DNA of 32,038 nucleotides, taken from NCBI RefSeq assembly GCF_003417465.1, contig NZ_QVMV01000025.1, forward strand, positions 1 to 32,038. The letters run 5' to 3'. Positions 20,577 through 29,141 of this stretch are shown one piece after another. Every line of letters starts with the position of its first letter. The stretch's first letter is position 1. Origin of the DNA: Wenzhouxiangella sp. 15190. Lineage in GTDB: Bacteria > Pseudomonadota > Gammaproteobacteria > Xanthomonadales > Wenzhouxiangellaceae. Under the pieces are notes generated by a model. The model did not search any database. It was not told where the DNA came from and saw only the letters and a program-made list of their open reading frames with translations. Position numbers and translations under genes: made by a program.

Positions 20577-21752
20577 ATGGCCATGATCCGCAACCTGCTC
20601 CTCGCGATCCTGCTTGTCTCCACGCCCGCCCTGGCCGAAGAGCTGATCGTCGACAAACGGGAGTTCGTCACCGAGAAATTCACCACCTTCGGCGGCGAGA
20701 CCATCCCCGAAGTGCGCGTGGGCTGGGAGGCCTACGGCGAGCTCAACGAGGATCGTTCCAATGTGATCCTGGTCACCCACTTTTTCTCCGGCACCTCGCA
20801 CGCCGCCGGCCGTTATCACCCCGACGACCCGGAACCCGGCTACTGGGATGCCATCATCGGCCCCGGCAAGGCGATCGACACCGAGCGTTTTTACGTCATC
20901 AGCGTGGACACCCTGGCCAACGCCAACGTCCACGACGAGCATGTCATCACCACCGGCCCGGCCAGCATCAACCCGGAAACCGGTGAACACTGGGGGACCG
21001 ATTTCCCGGTCGTGACCATCCGCGATTTCGTCGAGGTCCAGCGCCGACTGCTCGATTCGCTCGGCATCGAGCGGCTGCATGCCGTCATCGGGGCATCCAT
21101 GGGTTCCTTCCAGGCCCTGGAATGGGCGGTCGCGTACCCCGAACGCGTCGACCGCATGGTCTCGGTCATCGGTGCCGGAGGCATGGGACCGTGGGAGGTC
21201 GCGCTGCTGGAGACCTGGGCACGCCCGATCCGGCTCGACGCCAACTGGCGCGGCGGTGACTACTACGACCACGAACGCCCACTCGCCGGTTTGACGACCA
21301 GCCTGATGCTGGTCACGCTCAATGCCCTGAACCCGGCATTCTTCGAACTGCAGTTCCCCGGACACGACAACCTCCCCACCGAAGCGCTGGCGGACATCGA
21401 CGGCGGTTTTGCCGTCACCGACTGGCTACAGGAGCGGGCCAGGCAGCGCGCGCTGGTCTCCGACGCCAACCACGTCCTTTACCTGGCCCGTGCCAGCCAA
21501 CTGTTCGTCGCCGGTCACGGTGGCGACCTTTCGACTGCGCTCGACAAGGTACAGGCCAGCAACCTGTTCCTGCCGGCGACCGGCGATCTGCTGCTCCGCC
21601 CCGCACTCGCCGAGGAAGTTCATCGCAAGCTCAGTGAAGCGGGCAAGGAATCGGCGCTGATGCACCTGGACGGCCCGATGGGTCATCTCGACGGCGTCGC
21701 GAGGATCGACCAGGCTTCGGATCGGTTGCGCCGCTTTCTCGATGCCGATTGA
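20577..21752 (+). CDS. Secreted MetX-like alpha/beta hydrolase
   Basis: A 391-aa alpha/beta-hydrolase of the homoserine O-acyltransferase (MetX) family. Family landmarks are VTHFFSGTSHAAGRYH, YWDAIIGPGKAIDTERFYVI, the nucleophile elbow GASMG with S174, D337 in LPATGDLLL, and H370 in GPMGHLDG. Unlike biosynthetic MetX it begins with a clear signal peptide (LLLAILLVSTPALA, cleavage near residue 20), so it should be periplasmic. It also lacks the usual GGCxGSTGP segment, having NANVHDEHVITTGPASINP instead. I infer an esterase or acyltransferase of unknown substrate rather than a methionine enzyme. ATGs at 20577 and 20583 are both possible starts, and neither has a clear Shine-Dalgarno. Confidence 0.82.
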   Translation: MAMIRNLLLAILLVSTPALAEELIVDKREFVTEKFTTFGGETIPEVRVGWEAYGELNEDRSNVILVTHFFSGTSHAAGRYHPDDPEPGYWDAIIGPGKAIDTERFYVISVDTLANANVHDEHVITTGPASINPETGEHWGTDFPVVTIRDFVEVQRRLLDSLGIERLHAVIGASMGSFQALEWAVAYPERVDRMVSVIGAGGMGPWEVALLETWARPIRLDANWRGGDYYDHERPLAGLTTSLMLVTLNALNPAFFELQFPGHDNLPTEALADIDGGFAVTDWLQERARQRALVSDANHVLYLARASQLFVAGHGGDLSTALDKVQASNLFLPATGDLLLRPALAEEVHRKLSEAGKESALMHLDGPMGHLDGVARIDQASDRLRRFLDAD

Positions 21753-21790
21753 ACAACCGGAAGCGAGGCAACCCGGCGATCGTGCTGCGG

Positions 21791-21796
21791 TATCAT
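21791..21796 (+). promoter_or_regulatory. Possible -10 element (TATCAT) for purB
   Basis: TATCAT lies in the 76-nt gap ahead of purB, 32 nt before the ATG. There is no matching -35. Weak call. Confidence 0.25.
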
Positions 21797-21828
21797 GACT
21801 GATTGCCCGAAACGACTTGCACCATTCG

Positions 21829-23208
21829 ATGGAAACCCATGCCCTGACCGCTCTCTCGCCGCTGGACGGCCGCTACGCCGGCAAGCTGGCGGGGCTTCGC
21901 CGACTGGCTTCCGAGGCCGGCCTGATCCGCCACCGCGTTCGCGTGGAAGTCGCCTGGTTCCAGGCCCTGGCCGCCGAACCGGCCTTCAAGGCCCTGCCCG
22001 AGCTCTCGCGCGGCGACCGGGCGTTCCTGGATCGCCTGGTCGAGGAATTCGGCGATGGCGATGCCGCCGCGATCAAGGCCATCGAGAAGACCACCAACCA
22101 CGACGTCAAGGCCGTCGAATACTGGCTGAAGGAACGACTGGCTGAACGCGACTCCCTGAAGCCCTACACGGAATTCATCCACTTCGCCTGCACCTCCGAG
22201 GACATCAACAACCTCGCGTGGGCGCTGATCATTCGTCACGCCGTGGTCGAGGAGCTCGACCCGATGCTGGCGCAGGTCGACCGGCGCCTGGCCGCCATGG
22301 CACAGGAAACCGCCGAACTGCCGATGCTCTCGCGCACCCACGGCCAGACCGCTTCCCCCACCACCCTGGGCAAGGAGCTGGCCAATGTGGTTTTCCGGCT
22401 GCGCCGCCAGCGCCGCGCGCTCGACCAGGTCGAGATCACCGGCAAGATCAACGGCGCGGTGGGCAATTTCAACGCCCATATGGCCGCCTGCCCGGACGTC
22501 GACTGGCCGACCCTGGCGCGCGATTTCATCGAGGATCTGGGGCTGGTCTGGAACCCCTACACCACCCAGATCGAACCGCACGACATGATCGCGGAGGCCT
22601 CGCACGCACTGATGCGCGTCAACACGGTGCTGCTGGATTTCGCGCGCGACGCCTGGGGTTACGTGTCGCTGGGCTACTTCCGCCAGAAGCTCATCGAAGG
22701 CGAAGTCGGTTCCTCGACCATGCCGCACAAGATCAATCCCATCGACTTCGAGAACGGCGAAGGCAACCTGGGCCTGGCCAATGCCCTGCTCGGCCACCTG
22801 GCCGGCAAGCTGCCGATCTCGCGCTTCCAGCGCGACCTGACCGACTCGACCGTGCAGCGCTCGCTGGGCTCGGCTTTCGGCTACTGCTCGCTGGCCTGGC
22901 AATCGATCCTCAAGGGCCTGGACCGGATCGCCCCGAATGAACAGCGCCTGGCCGAGGATCTGGAAGGCGCCTGGGAAGTGCTGGCCGAGGCGGTACAGAC
23001 CGTCATGCGACTGTACGGCGTCCCCGAGCCCTACGAAAAGCTCAAGGCACTGACCCGCGGCCGGGGGATCGATCGCGATCGGATCCGGGAATTCATTGCC
23101 GGCCTCGACATTCCCGAGGCCGACCGGAACCGACTGCTGGAACTGACGCCGTCGACCTATATCGGCAACGCGGCCCGGATGGCGCGCGAGATCGACCGCT
23201 ACGTCTAA
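21829..23208 (+). CDS. purB: Adenylosuccinate lyase
   Basis: It catalyses two purine steps: fumarate release from SAICAR and from adenylosuccinate. The product is 459 aa and close to E. coli PurB throughout: LTALSPLDGRYAGK, KTTNHDVKAVEYWLKE, EFIHFACTSEDINNLAWAL, LSRTHGQTASPTTLGKE and the superfamily signature SSTMPHKINPIDFEN. I chose the ATG at 21829, which aligns with the E. coli start; a TTG at 21817 adds only four residues. The fumarate it releases feeds FumC, encoded elsewhere in the window. Confidence 0.97.
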   Translation: METHALTALSPLDGRYAGKLAGLRRLASEAGLIRHRVRVEVAWFQALAAEPAFKALPELSRGDRAFLDRLVEEFGDGDAAAIKAIEKTTNHDVKAVEYWLKERLAERDSLKPYTEFIHFACTSEDINNLAWALIIRHAVVEELDPMLAQVDRRLAAMAQETAELPMLSRTHGQTASPTTLGKELANVVFRLRRQRRALDQVEITGKINGAVGNFNAHMAACPDVDWPTLARDFIEDLGLVWNPYTTQIEPHDMIAEASHALMRVNTVLLDFARDAWGYVSLGYFRQKLIEGEVGSSTMPHKINPIDFENGEGNLGLANALLGHLAGKLPISRFQRDLTDSTVQRSLGSAFGYCSLAWQSILKGLDRIAPNEQRLAEDLEGAWEVLAEAVQTVMRLYGVPEPYEKLKALTRGRGIDRDRIREFIAGLDIPEADRNRLLELTPSTYIGNAARMAREIDRYV

Positions 23209-23246
23209 TATCGACATATTCGGCCCAATCAAATGCCTGCCGCCGT

Positions 23247-23252
23247 TATAAT
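23247..23252 (+). promoter_or_regulatory. Possible -10 element (TATAAT) for sucA
   Basis: A perfect TATAAT lies in the 80-nt gap between purB and sucA. A start near 23259 would give a leader of about 30 nt. The -35 region (CCCAAT) is poor. Confidence 0.4.
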
Positions 23253-23288
23253 CAGCGGTCTTTGACCGGGCACAGAGCCGCGCTTGTC

Positions 23289-26099
23289 ATGACCGATTTC
23301 CTTCAGGAGCAGTATCGGAACTCCCATCTTTCCGGCGGCAACGCCGATTATGTGGAGACTTTCTACGAAGCCTGGCTGGACGACCCCGAATCCGTTCCAG
23401 AAAACTGGCAGAAGCTGTTTTCCCAACTCGCCGACTCCGTCGACACCGAAACCCGCCACCGCCAGATCGAGGCCCATTTCCGCTCCCTCGCCGCGAACGG
23501 CCATTACAGCGCCGGCACCGCAGCCGAGGATTTCAAGCAGGCCGGCGTCCTGCGCCTGATCAATGCCTACCGCGTCCGTGGCCACCAACGTGCCGAACTC
23601 GATCCGCTCGGCATCAGCGAACGACCCAAGGTGCCCGACCTGGAACTCGGCTTCCACAGTCTCAGCGAAGCCGACCTGGATACCGAATTCCACAGTGGCT
23701 CGCTTGCGGGCCCGGACCATCGCCCCCTCAAGGATATCGTCGAGACCTGCCGCGAAACCTACTGCGGCAGCATCGGTATCGAGTACATGCACATTACCGA
23801 CACCAACCAGCGCCGCTGGCTGCAACAGCGTCTGGAAGGTGCCCGCGGCAACTACACGCCCGAAACCGAGGAGCGTCGTCGCCTGCTCGACAAGCTCGCC
23901 GCCGCCGAGGGCCTGGAAAAGTACCTGCACTCGAAGTACGTCGGCCAGAAGCGCTTCTCGCTCGAGGGCGGGGAAAGCATGATCCCGCTGCTCGACACGC
24001 TCATCCGCCACACCGGCAGCCAGGGCGTACGCGAGATGGTCATCGGCATGGCGCACCGCGGCCGGCTCAATGTACTGGTCAACATCCTGGGCAAGAGTCC
24101 GCGCGAGTTGTTCGCCGAGTTCGAAGGCAAGATTGCCCGCGACGATCCCGGCCGGACCGGCGACGTCAAGTACCACTTGGGTTTCAGTTCAGACATACCC
24201 ACGCCGGGCGGCCCCATGCACCTGGCCCTTGCGTTCAATCCCTCGCACCTGGAAATCGTCAATCCGGTGGTGGCCGGCTCGGCCCGCGCACGACAGGCGA
24301 GGCTGCGCGACGACCGCCGTGAGCAGGTGCTGCCGGTGCTGATCCATGGCGATGCCGCCATCGCCGGCCAGGGCGTCAACATGGAACTGCTCAACATGTC
24401 GCAGGCGCGCGGCTTTGCCGTGGGCGGCACCTTCCACATCGTCGTCAACAACCAGATCGGATTCACGACTTCCAACCCCCTCGACGCGCGTTCGACGCTT
24501 TACTGCACGGAAGTCGCCAAGATGGTCCAGGCGCCGATCCTGCACGTCAATGGCGACGATCCCGAGGCCGTTCTGTTCGCCACGCGCGTCCTGGCCGACT
24601 TCCGACGCGAGTTCAAGAAGGACGTCGTGCTCGACCTGGTCTGCTATCGCCGGCTCGGCCACAACGAAGCCGACGAGCCGGCCGCCACGCAGCCACGCAT
24701 GTACGAGGTCATCCGCAAGCTCGACACGGTACGTAGCCAATACGCCGACCTTCTGATCAAGGAGGGGTTGGTCGACAATGATCATATCGAAGCGGCCAAC
24801 AAGGCCTTTCGCGACAAGCTCGACAAGGGCGAACCCGTAGTAGACCTCCTCGGCGAAGAGGAAGCCATCGAGACGGTCGACTGGGATCCCTATCTGGAAG
24901 GCGACTGGCGCGAGGACGTTACGACCGGCGTGGATGCCGCCACCATCCGTCAATTGTCGGACCGGATGACCACGCTGCCCGAGGAATTCAACCTGCACAA
25001 GCAGGTCCAGCGCATCGTTGACTCGCGCAAGGAGATGGCGGCCGGCGAATCTCCCATGGACTGGGGCTTTGCCGAAACGATGGCCTATGCCAGCCTGGTC
25101 GATGCCGGCCACGGTCTGCGCCTGGTCGGCCAGGACTCCGGACGCGGCACCTTCTTCCATCGCCATGCCGTGCTGCACAACCAGAACGACGGCAGTTCAT
25201 GGCTGCCGCTGCAGCAGTTCCCCGAGGATCCGCGCCGCGTGACGATCATCGATTCGCTGTTGTCCGAAGAGGCCGTGCTCGGTTTCGAATACGGTTTCGC
25301 CACGGCCGAGCCGTCGACCCTGACGATCTGGGAAGCCCAGTTCGGCGATTTCGTCAACGGCGCCCAGGTCGTCATCGACCAGTTCATCGCCTCGGGCGAG
25401 GCCAAGTGGGGCCGGCTCTGCGGGCTGGTCATGTTCCTGCCGCACGGCTACGAGGGCCAGGGGCCGGAACATTCCTCGGCCCGTCTTGAGCGATTCATGC
25501 AATTGTGCTCGGGCGCCAACATCCAGGTCTGCGTCCCCACCCTGCCCGCACAGATGTTCCACATGCTCCGGCGCCAGATGCTGCGACGCTTCCGCAAGCC
25601 GCTGATCGTGATGACGCCGAAATCGCTGTTGCGGCACAAGCTGTCGACCTCTTCGCTCGACGATCTCGAAAACGGACACTTCCAGCTGGTCATCGACGAT
25701 CCGGCAAGCCCCAAGCCGAAAAAGGTCGAGCGCATCGTCTTCTGCGCCGGCAAGGTCTACTTCGACCTGGCCAAGCAGCTTGAAGAAGACGAGGTCGACA
25801 ATGTCGCCCTGGTTCGCGTCGAGCAGCTCTATCCCTTCCCGCGCGAAGAGGTACAGGAAATCATCGCGCGCTACAGCAAGGCCTCGGAAATCGTGTGGTG
25901 CCAGGAAGAGCCCATGAATCAGGGCGCATGGTTCCAGATCCGCCACCATCTGCAGGCCTGTATCCGCGATGGTCAGCAACTCGGCTACGTCGGCCGTCAC
26001 GGATCTTCGTCCCCGGCCGTCGGCTATTATCAAGTCCACCTCGAACAACAAAAGCGCCTGGTCGGCGAGGCGCTGACACCAGGCAAATTCACGGAGTAA
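23289..26099 (+). CDS. sucA: 2-oxoglutarate dehydrogenase E1 component
   Basis: A thiamine-diphosphate enzyme that decarboxylates 2-oxoglutarate and succinylates the lipoyl arm of SucB. The product is 936 aa (E. coli about 933). The N-terminal SHLSGGNADYVETFYEAWL docks to the E2 core in this family. Active-site segments include IGMAHRGRLNVLVNILGK, HLGFSSDIPTP, GDAAIAGQG, FHIVVNNQIGFTTSNP and, in the C-terminal half, QDSGRGTFFHRHAVLHNQ and HGYEGQGPEHSSARLER. I chose the ATG at 23289; a TTG at 23262 is in frame, but its extra residues are not family-like. There is no clear Shine-Dalgarno. sucB follows after 7 nt. Confidence 0.97.
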   Translation: MTDFLQEQYRNSHLSGGNADYVETFYEAWLDDPESVPENWQKLFSQLADSVDTETRHRQIEAHFRSLAANGHYSAGTAAEDFKQAGVLRLINAYRVRGHQRAELDPLGISERPKVPDLELGFHSLSEADLDTEFHSGSLAGPDHRPLKDIVETCRETYCGSIGIEYMHITDTNQRRWLQQRLEGARGNYTPETEERRRLLDKLAAAEGLEKYLHSKYVGQKRFSLEGGESMIPLLDTLIRHTGSQGVREMVIGMAHRGRLNVLVNILGKSPRELFAEFEGKIARDDPGRTGDVKYHLGFSSDIPTPGGPMHLALAFNPSHLEIVNPVVAGSARARQARLRDDRREQVLPVLIHGDAAIAGQGVNMELLNMSQARGFAVGGTFHIVVNNQIGFTTSNPLDARSTLYCTEVAKMVQAPILHVNGDDPEAVLFATRVLADFRREFKKDVVLDLVCYRRLGHNEADEPAATQPRMYEVIRKLDTVRSQYADLLIKEGLVDNDHIEAANKAFRDKLDKGEPVVDLLGEEEAIETVDWDPYLEGDWREDVTTGVDAATIRQLSDRMTTLPEEFNLHKQVQRIVDSRKEMAAGESPMDWGFAETMAYASLVDAGHGLRLVGQDSGRGTFFHRHAVLHNQNDGSSWLPLQQFPEDPRRVTIIDSLLSEEAVLGFEYGFATAEPSTLTIWEAQFGDFVNGAQVVIDQFIASGEAKWGRLCGLVMFLPHGYEGQGPEHSSARLERFMQLCSGANIQVCVPTLPAQMFHMLRRQMLRRFRKPLIVMTPKSLLRHKLSTSSLDDLENGHFQLVIDDPASPKPKKVERIVFCAGKVYFDLAKQLEEDEVDNVALVRVEQLYPFPREEVQEIIARYSKASEIVWCQEEPMNQGAWFQIRHHLQACIRDGQQLGYVGRHGSSSPAVGYYQVHLEQQKRLVGEALTPGKFTE

Positions 26100-26106
26100 G
26101 TAACCC

Positions 26107-27357
26107 ATGAGCGTTGAAGTCAAAGTTCCCAACCTGCCCGAATCCGTTTCGGACGCCACCGTCGCCAAGTGGCACAAGAAGCCCGGGGACGGGGTCGAGC
26201 GAGACGAGGTGATCGTCGACCTGGAAACCGACAAGGTCGTGCTCGAAGTGCCGGCCCCGGCAGACGGCGTGCTCTCCGACATCAGTGCCGAGGAAGGCGA
26301 AACCGTCACCGAAGGCCAGGTGCTGGGTCAGATGGACGAGGGCGAGGCGCCGAGTAAATCCGACAAGGAGGAGTCCGACGAGTCTTCCGAGGAAGATGGC
26401 GGCGAGAAGACGTCCGAAGACAAGGACGACAAGGGAGACAAGGACTCCGGCGACGGCGACAAATCCAGGGACAAGGACGGGAAGGATGAGAAGAAGTCCG
26501 GCCCGTCGAAGGCTTCGGACAAGGACCTCCCGCCCTCGGCCCGCCGCATGGTGGCCGAGAACGACCTCGATCCGAGCCAGATCGAGGGCAGCGGCCGCGG
26601 CGGTCGCGTCACCAAGGGCGACGTGATGAGCCACATGGCCGGCGGCGCGACGGGTCCGCGCCCGGAAGAGCGCGTGAAGATGTCGCGGCTTCGCTCACGA
26701 ATCGCCGAGCGGATGAAGGAAGCCCAGAACACTGCTGCCATCCTGACCTCCTTCAACGAGGTCGACCTCAAGGCGGTCATGGACATCCGCAGCCGTTACA
26801 AGGAAGACTTCCAGAACAAGCACGGCGTCAAGCTCGGCTTCATGTCCTTCTTCGTCAAGGCCGCCTGCGAGGCGCTGCAGAAGCATCCGGTGGTCAACGC
26901 CTCGGTCGACGGCGACGAGATTGTCTATCACGGCTACCAGGACATCGGTATTGCCGTATCCACCGACCGGGGGCTGCTCGTGCCGGTGATCAGGGATGCC
27001 CACCGCATGGGCCTGGCGGAGATCGAACAGAGCATCGCCGACTACGCCGAGAAGGCGCGAAAGGGCACGATCCAGCTCGAGGATCTCCAGGGCGGCACCT
27101 TCACCATTACCAACGGGGGCGTGTTCGGCTCGCTGCTGTCGACGCCGCTGCTCAACATGCCGCAATCGGCGATCCTGGGCATGCACACGATCAAGGAACG
27201 CCCGGTGGCCATCAACGGCGAGATCGTCATCCGACCGATGATGTACATCGCCCTGTCCTACGACCACCGCATCATCGACGGCAAGGATGCCGTCCAGTTC
27301 CTGGTGGCCCTCAAGGAAGGCCTGGAAGACCCGGCCCGCATGCTGCTGGGTCTATAA
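26107..27357 (+). CDS. sucB: Dihydrolipoyllysine succinyltransferase (2-oxoglutarate dehydrogenase E2)
   Basis: It forms the core of the 2-oxoglutarate dehydrogenase complex. The product is 416 aa. The lipoyl domain (1-78) carries the modified lysine K43 in [11 protein letters not shown]. The peripheral-subunit-binding domain (about 140-176) contains [20 protein letters not shown]. The acyltransferase domain (about 185-416) has catalytic H387 and D391 in YDHRIIDG. The linker between the lipoyl and binding domains (79-140) is unusual: almost entirely Asp, Glu, Lys, Ser and Gly, where Ala/Pro-rich linkers are usual. sucA lies 7 nt upstream; lpdA is separated by a 208-nt repeat-bearing gap. Confidence 0.96.
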   Translation: MSVEVKVPNLPESVSDATVAKWHKKPGDGVERDEVIVDLETDKVVLEVPAPADGVLSDISAEEGETVTEGQVLGQMDEGEAPSKSDKEESDESSEEDGGEKTSEDKDDKGDKDSGDGDKSRDKDGKDEKKSGPSKASDKDLPPSARRMVAENDLDPSQIEGSGRGGRVTKGDVMSHMAGGATGPRPEERVKMSRLRSRIAERMKEAQNTAAILTSFNEVDLKAVMDIRSRYKEDFQNKHGVKLGFMSFFVKAACEALQKHPVVNASVDGDEIVYHGYQDIGIAVSTDRGLLVPVIRDAHRMGLAEIEQSIADYAEKARKGTIQLEDLQGGTFTITNGGVFGSLLSTPLLNMPQSAILGMHTIKERPVAINGEIVIRPMMYIALSYDHRIIDGKDAVQFLVALKEGLEDPARMLLGL

Positions 27358-27369
27358 AGAAAAGAATTA

Positions 27370-27536
27370 TGTCCACAGATAAACACAGATGAACACAGAT
27401 AAAAGAAGTCGGTCGCCAAAGTCAGTTGGTTACGACCAATTAACTTCTCGAGATACTGAAATATCAAAAGGTTAATAACTGTTTAATCAATATTTTTTCT
27501 TTTTAATCTGTGTGTATCTGTGTTCATCAGTGGACA
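27370..27536. repeat. AT-rich inverted-repeat element built of 10-nt units, between sucB and lpdA
   Basis: Each arm contains three tandem 10-nt units of the type GAACACAGAT. The left arm is at 27371-27400 and the right arm, inverted, at 27506-27535. The outermost unit in each arm starts GTCCAC. The arms differ at about four of 30 positions. The interior (27401-27505) is AT-rich and contains a smaller stem, TTGGT-TACG-ACCAA (27426-27439), flanked by AGAAGT and ACTTCT. No ORF lies inside. I recall similar ACACAGAT-type repeats as dispersed intergenic elements in other bacteria. Confidence 0.8.
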
Positions 27537-27565
27537 AATAGGCAGTTTCAAATCAAGGAATACAA

Positions 27566-28993
27566 ATGGCTGACAAGGAATTCGATCTGATCGTTATCGG
27601 CGGCGGGCCCGGCGGGTATGTGGCCGCCATTCGCGCCGCACAGCTGGAGCTCAAGGTGCTGCTGGTCGACGACCGGCAGAACGACGACGGCAAGCCGGCC
27701 CCGGGCGGCACCTGCCTGAATATCGGCTGCATTCCGTCCAAGGCCCTGCTGGACTCGTCCAAGCATTTTGCGCACGTTCAGGACGACTACGCCGAGCACG
27801 GCATCCAGATCGAGAAGGCCAGTATCGATGTCAAGAAGATGCTCGAACGCAAGGACGGCGTGGTCAAGCAGCTCACCGGCGGGGTCACCCAGCTCCTGAA
27901 GGCCAACAAGGTCGAATTCGTCAACGGACGCGGCAAGCTTTTGGCCGACCGCGAAGTCGAACTCTCCCCGCTCGACGGTGATCGGTACACGGCCAAGGCG
28001 AAACACATTCTTCTGGCCGCCGGTTCGGTGTCGTTTTCGATCCCCAATGTCGAGATCGACAACGAAACCATCGTCGACAATATCGGCGCGCTGGAATTTT
28101 CCGAAGTACCGGAACGACTTGGCGTCATCGGCGCCGGCGTCATCGGCCTGGAGATGGGCAGCGTATGGTCGCGCCTGGGCAGCGACGTGCTGCTGTTCGA
28201 GGCGATGGAAGAATTTCTGCCGGCCATCGACAAGGACATGTCGCGGGCCGCGGCGCGCGAGTTCAAGAAACAGGGTCTCGATATCCGGCTGGGCACCAAG
28301 GTATCCGGTGCCGAGATCAAGGACGGAAAAGTCACCGTCACTTATGAAGACAAGGACGGCGAGCAAAGCGAAAGCTTCGACAAACTGTTGGTCGCCGTCG
28401 GTCGCAAGGCCGCGACGGACGGCCTGCTGGCCGAGGACTCCGGCGTGAAGCTGACCGATCGTGGACAGATCGAAGTCGATGACCATTGCCGCACGTCGGT
28501 CGAGAACGTCTGGGCTGTCGGCGACCTGGTGCGCGGCCCCATGCTGGCCCATAAAGCCTCCGAGGAAGGGATCGCCGTGGTCGAGACCATCGCCGGCGGC
28601 CACGGTCATTTCGGCCACGAGACCGTGCCGTGGGTGATCTATACCGATCCGGAAATCGCCTGGGTCGGCAAGACCGAAACCGAACTGAAGGACGAAGGCG
28701 TCGAATACCGCGCCGGCAATTTTCCCTTCGCCGCCACCGGCCGCGGCCTGGCGCTGGGCGATGCTCCCGGATCGGTGAAGGTAGTCGCCGATGCCGAAAC
28801 CGACCGGGTACTCGGTGTACAGATCGTCGGCCCCAATGCCTCCGAACTGATCGCCGAATGCGTGGTAACCATGGAATTCGCCGGCGCCAGCGAGGACCTG
28901 GCCCGCATCATTCATGCCCACCCGACCCTGTCGGAAGCCGTCCACGAAGCGGCACTGGCCGTCGACAAGCGGGCGATTCACAAGGCCAACTGA
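27566..28993 (+). CDS. lpdA: Dihydrolipoyl dehydrogenase (E3)
   Basis: A flavoprotein that reoxidises the dihydrolipoyl arm of SucB with NAD. The product is 475 aa. The FAD motif GGGPGGYVAAIRAAQ is at 12-26 and the redox disulfide C50-LNIG-C55 follows. The NAD motif GAGVIGLEMGSVW lies near residue 190, and the C-terminal active-site HAHPTLSEAVHEAAL supplies the His-Glu pair. An AAGGAAT site precedes the ATG. It is placed with sucAB and likely serves them, and it could also serve pyruvate dehydrogenase. It is bounded on both sides by AT-rich repeat elements. Confidence 0.96.
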   Translation: MADKEFDLIVIGGGPGGYVAAIRAAQLELKVLLVDDRQNDDGKPAPGGTCLNIGCIPSKALLDSSKHFAHVQDDYAEHGIQIEKASIDVKKMLERKDGVVKQLTGGVTQLLKANKVEFVNGRGKLLADREVELSPLDGDRYTAKAKHILLAAGSVSFSIPNVEIDNETIVDNIGALEFSEVPERLGVIGAGVIGLEMGSVWSRLGSDVLLFEAMEEFLPAIDKDMSRAAAREFKKQGLDIRLGTKVSGAEIKDGKVTVTYEDKDGEQSESFDKLLVAVGRKAATDGLLAEDSGVKLTDRGQIEVDDHCRTSVENVWAVGDLVRGPMLAHKASEEGIAVVETIAGGHGHFGHETVPWVIYTDPEIAWVGKTETELKDEGVEYRAGNFPFAATGRGLALGDAPGSVKVVADAETDRVLGVQIVGPNASELIAECVVTMEFAGASEDLARIIHAHPTLSEAVHEAALAVDKRAIHKAN

Positions 28994-29000
28994 TTGCCTA

Positions 29001-29109
29001 GAAAATAGAAAAAAGAGAATAGAAAATAGTAATGGAGGGCGGGCAGTAAGACTGCGCACCGGCTATCGGAACCCTCTATTTTCTATTCACTATTTACTAT
29101 TTTCTTTCA
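29001..29109. repeat. Second AT-rich inverted repeat (GAAAATAG type), between lpdA and the AcuI-like gene
   Basis: The left arm (29001-29038) and the inverted right arm (29072-29109) are both made of GAAAATAG/GAATAG repeats. A 13-nt core, GAATAGAAAATAG, is shared exactly and an outer GAGGG/CCCTC pair lies toward the centre. The interior is GC-rich with a small GCAGT-AAG-ACTGC hairpin. It is unrelated in sequence to the ACACAGAT element on the other side of lpdA. No gene lies inside. Confidence 0.75.
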
Positions 29110-29141
29110 TCCACCCGGCACCACGCTTGCAGGATGCAACG

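Noticed and set aside
21793-23232. Reverse open frame (479 codons) opposite purB
   Set aside because: Complete antisense of a well-conserved gene with no domain signal.
23262-23288. TTG start extending SucA by nine residues
   Set aside because: The ATG at 23289 aligns with the usual SucA N-terminus; the extension is not conserved-looking and has no better ribosome site.
27371-27535. CRISPR-like array suggested by the regularly repeated decamers
   Set aside because: Units are only 10 nt, contiguous without spacers, and arranged as an inverted pair; no cas genes nearby.
27548-29059. Reverse open frame (503 codons) opposite lpdA
   Set aside because: Antisense shadow that runs through the repeat element; no family features.
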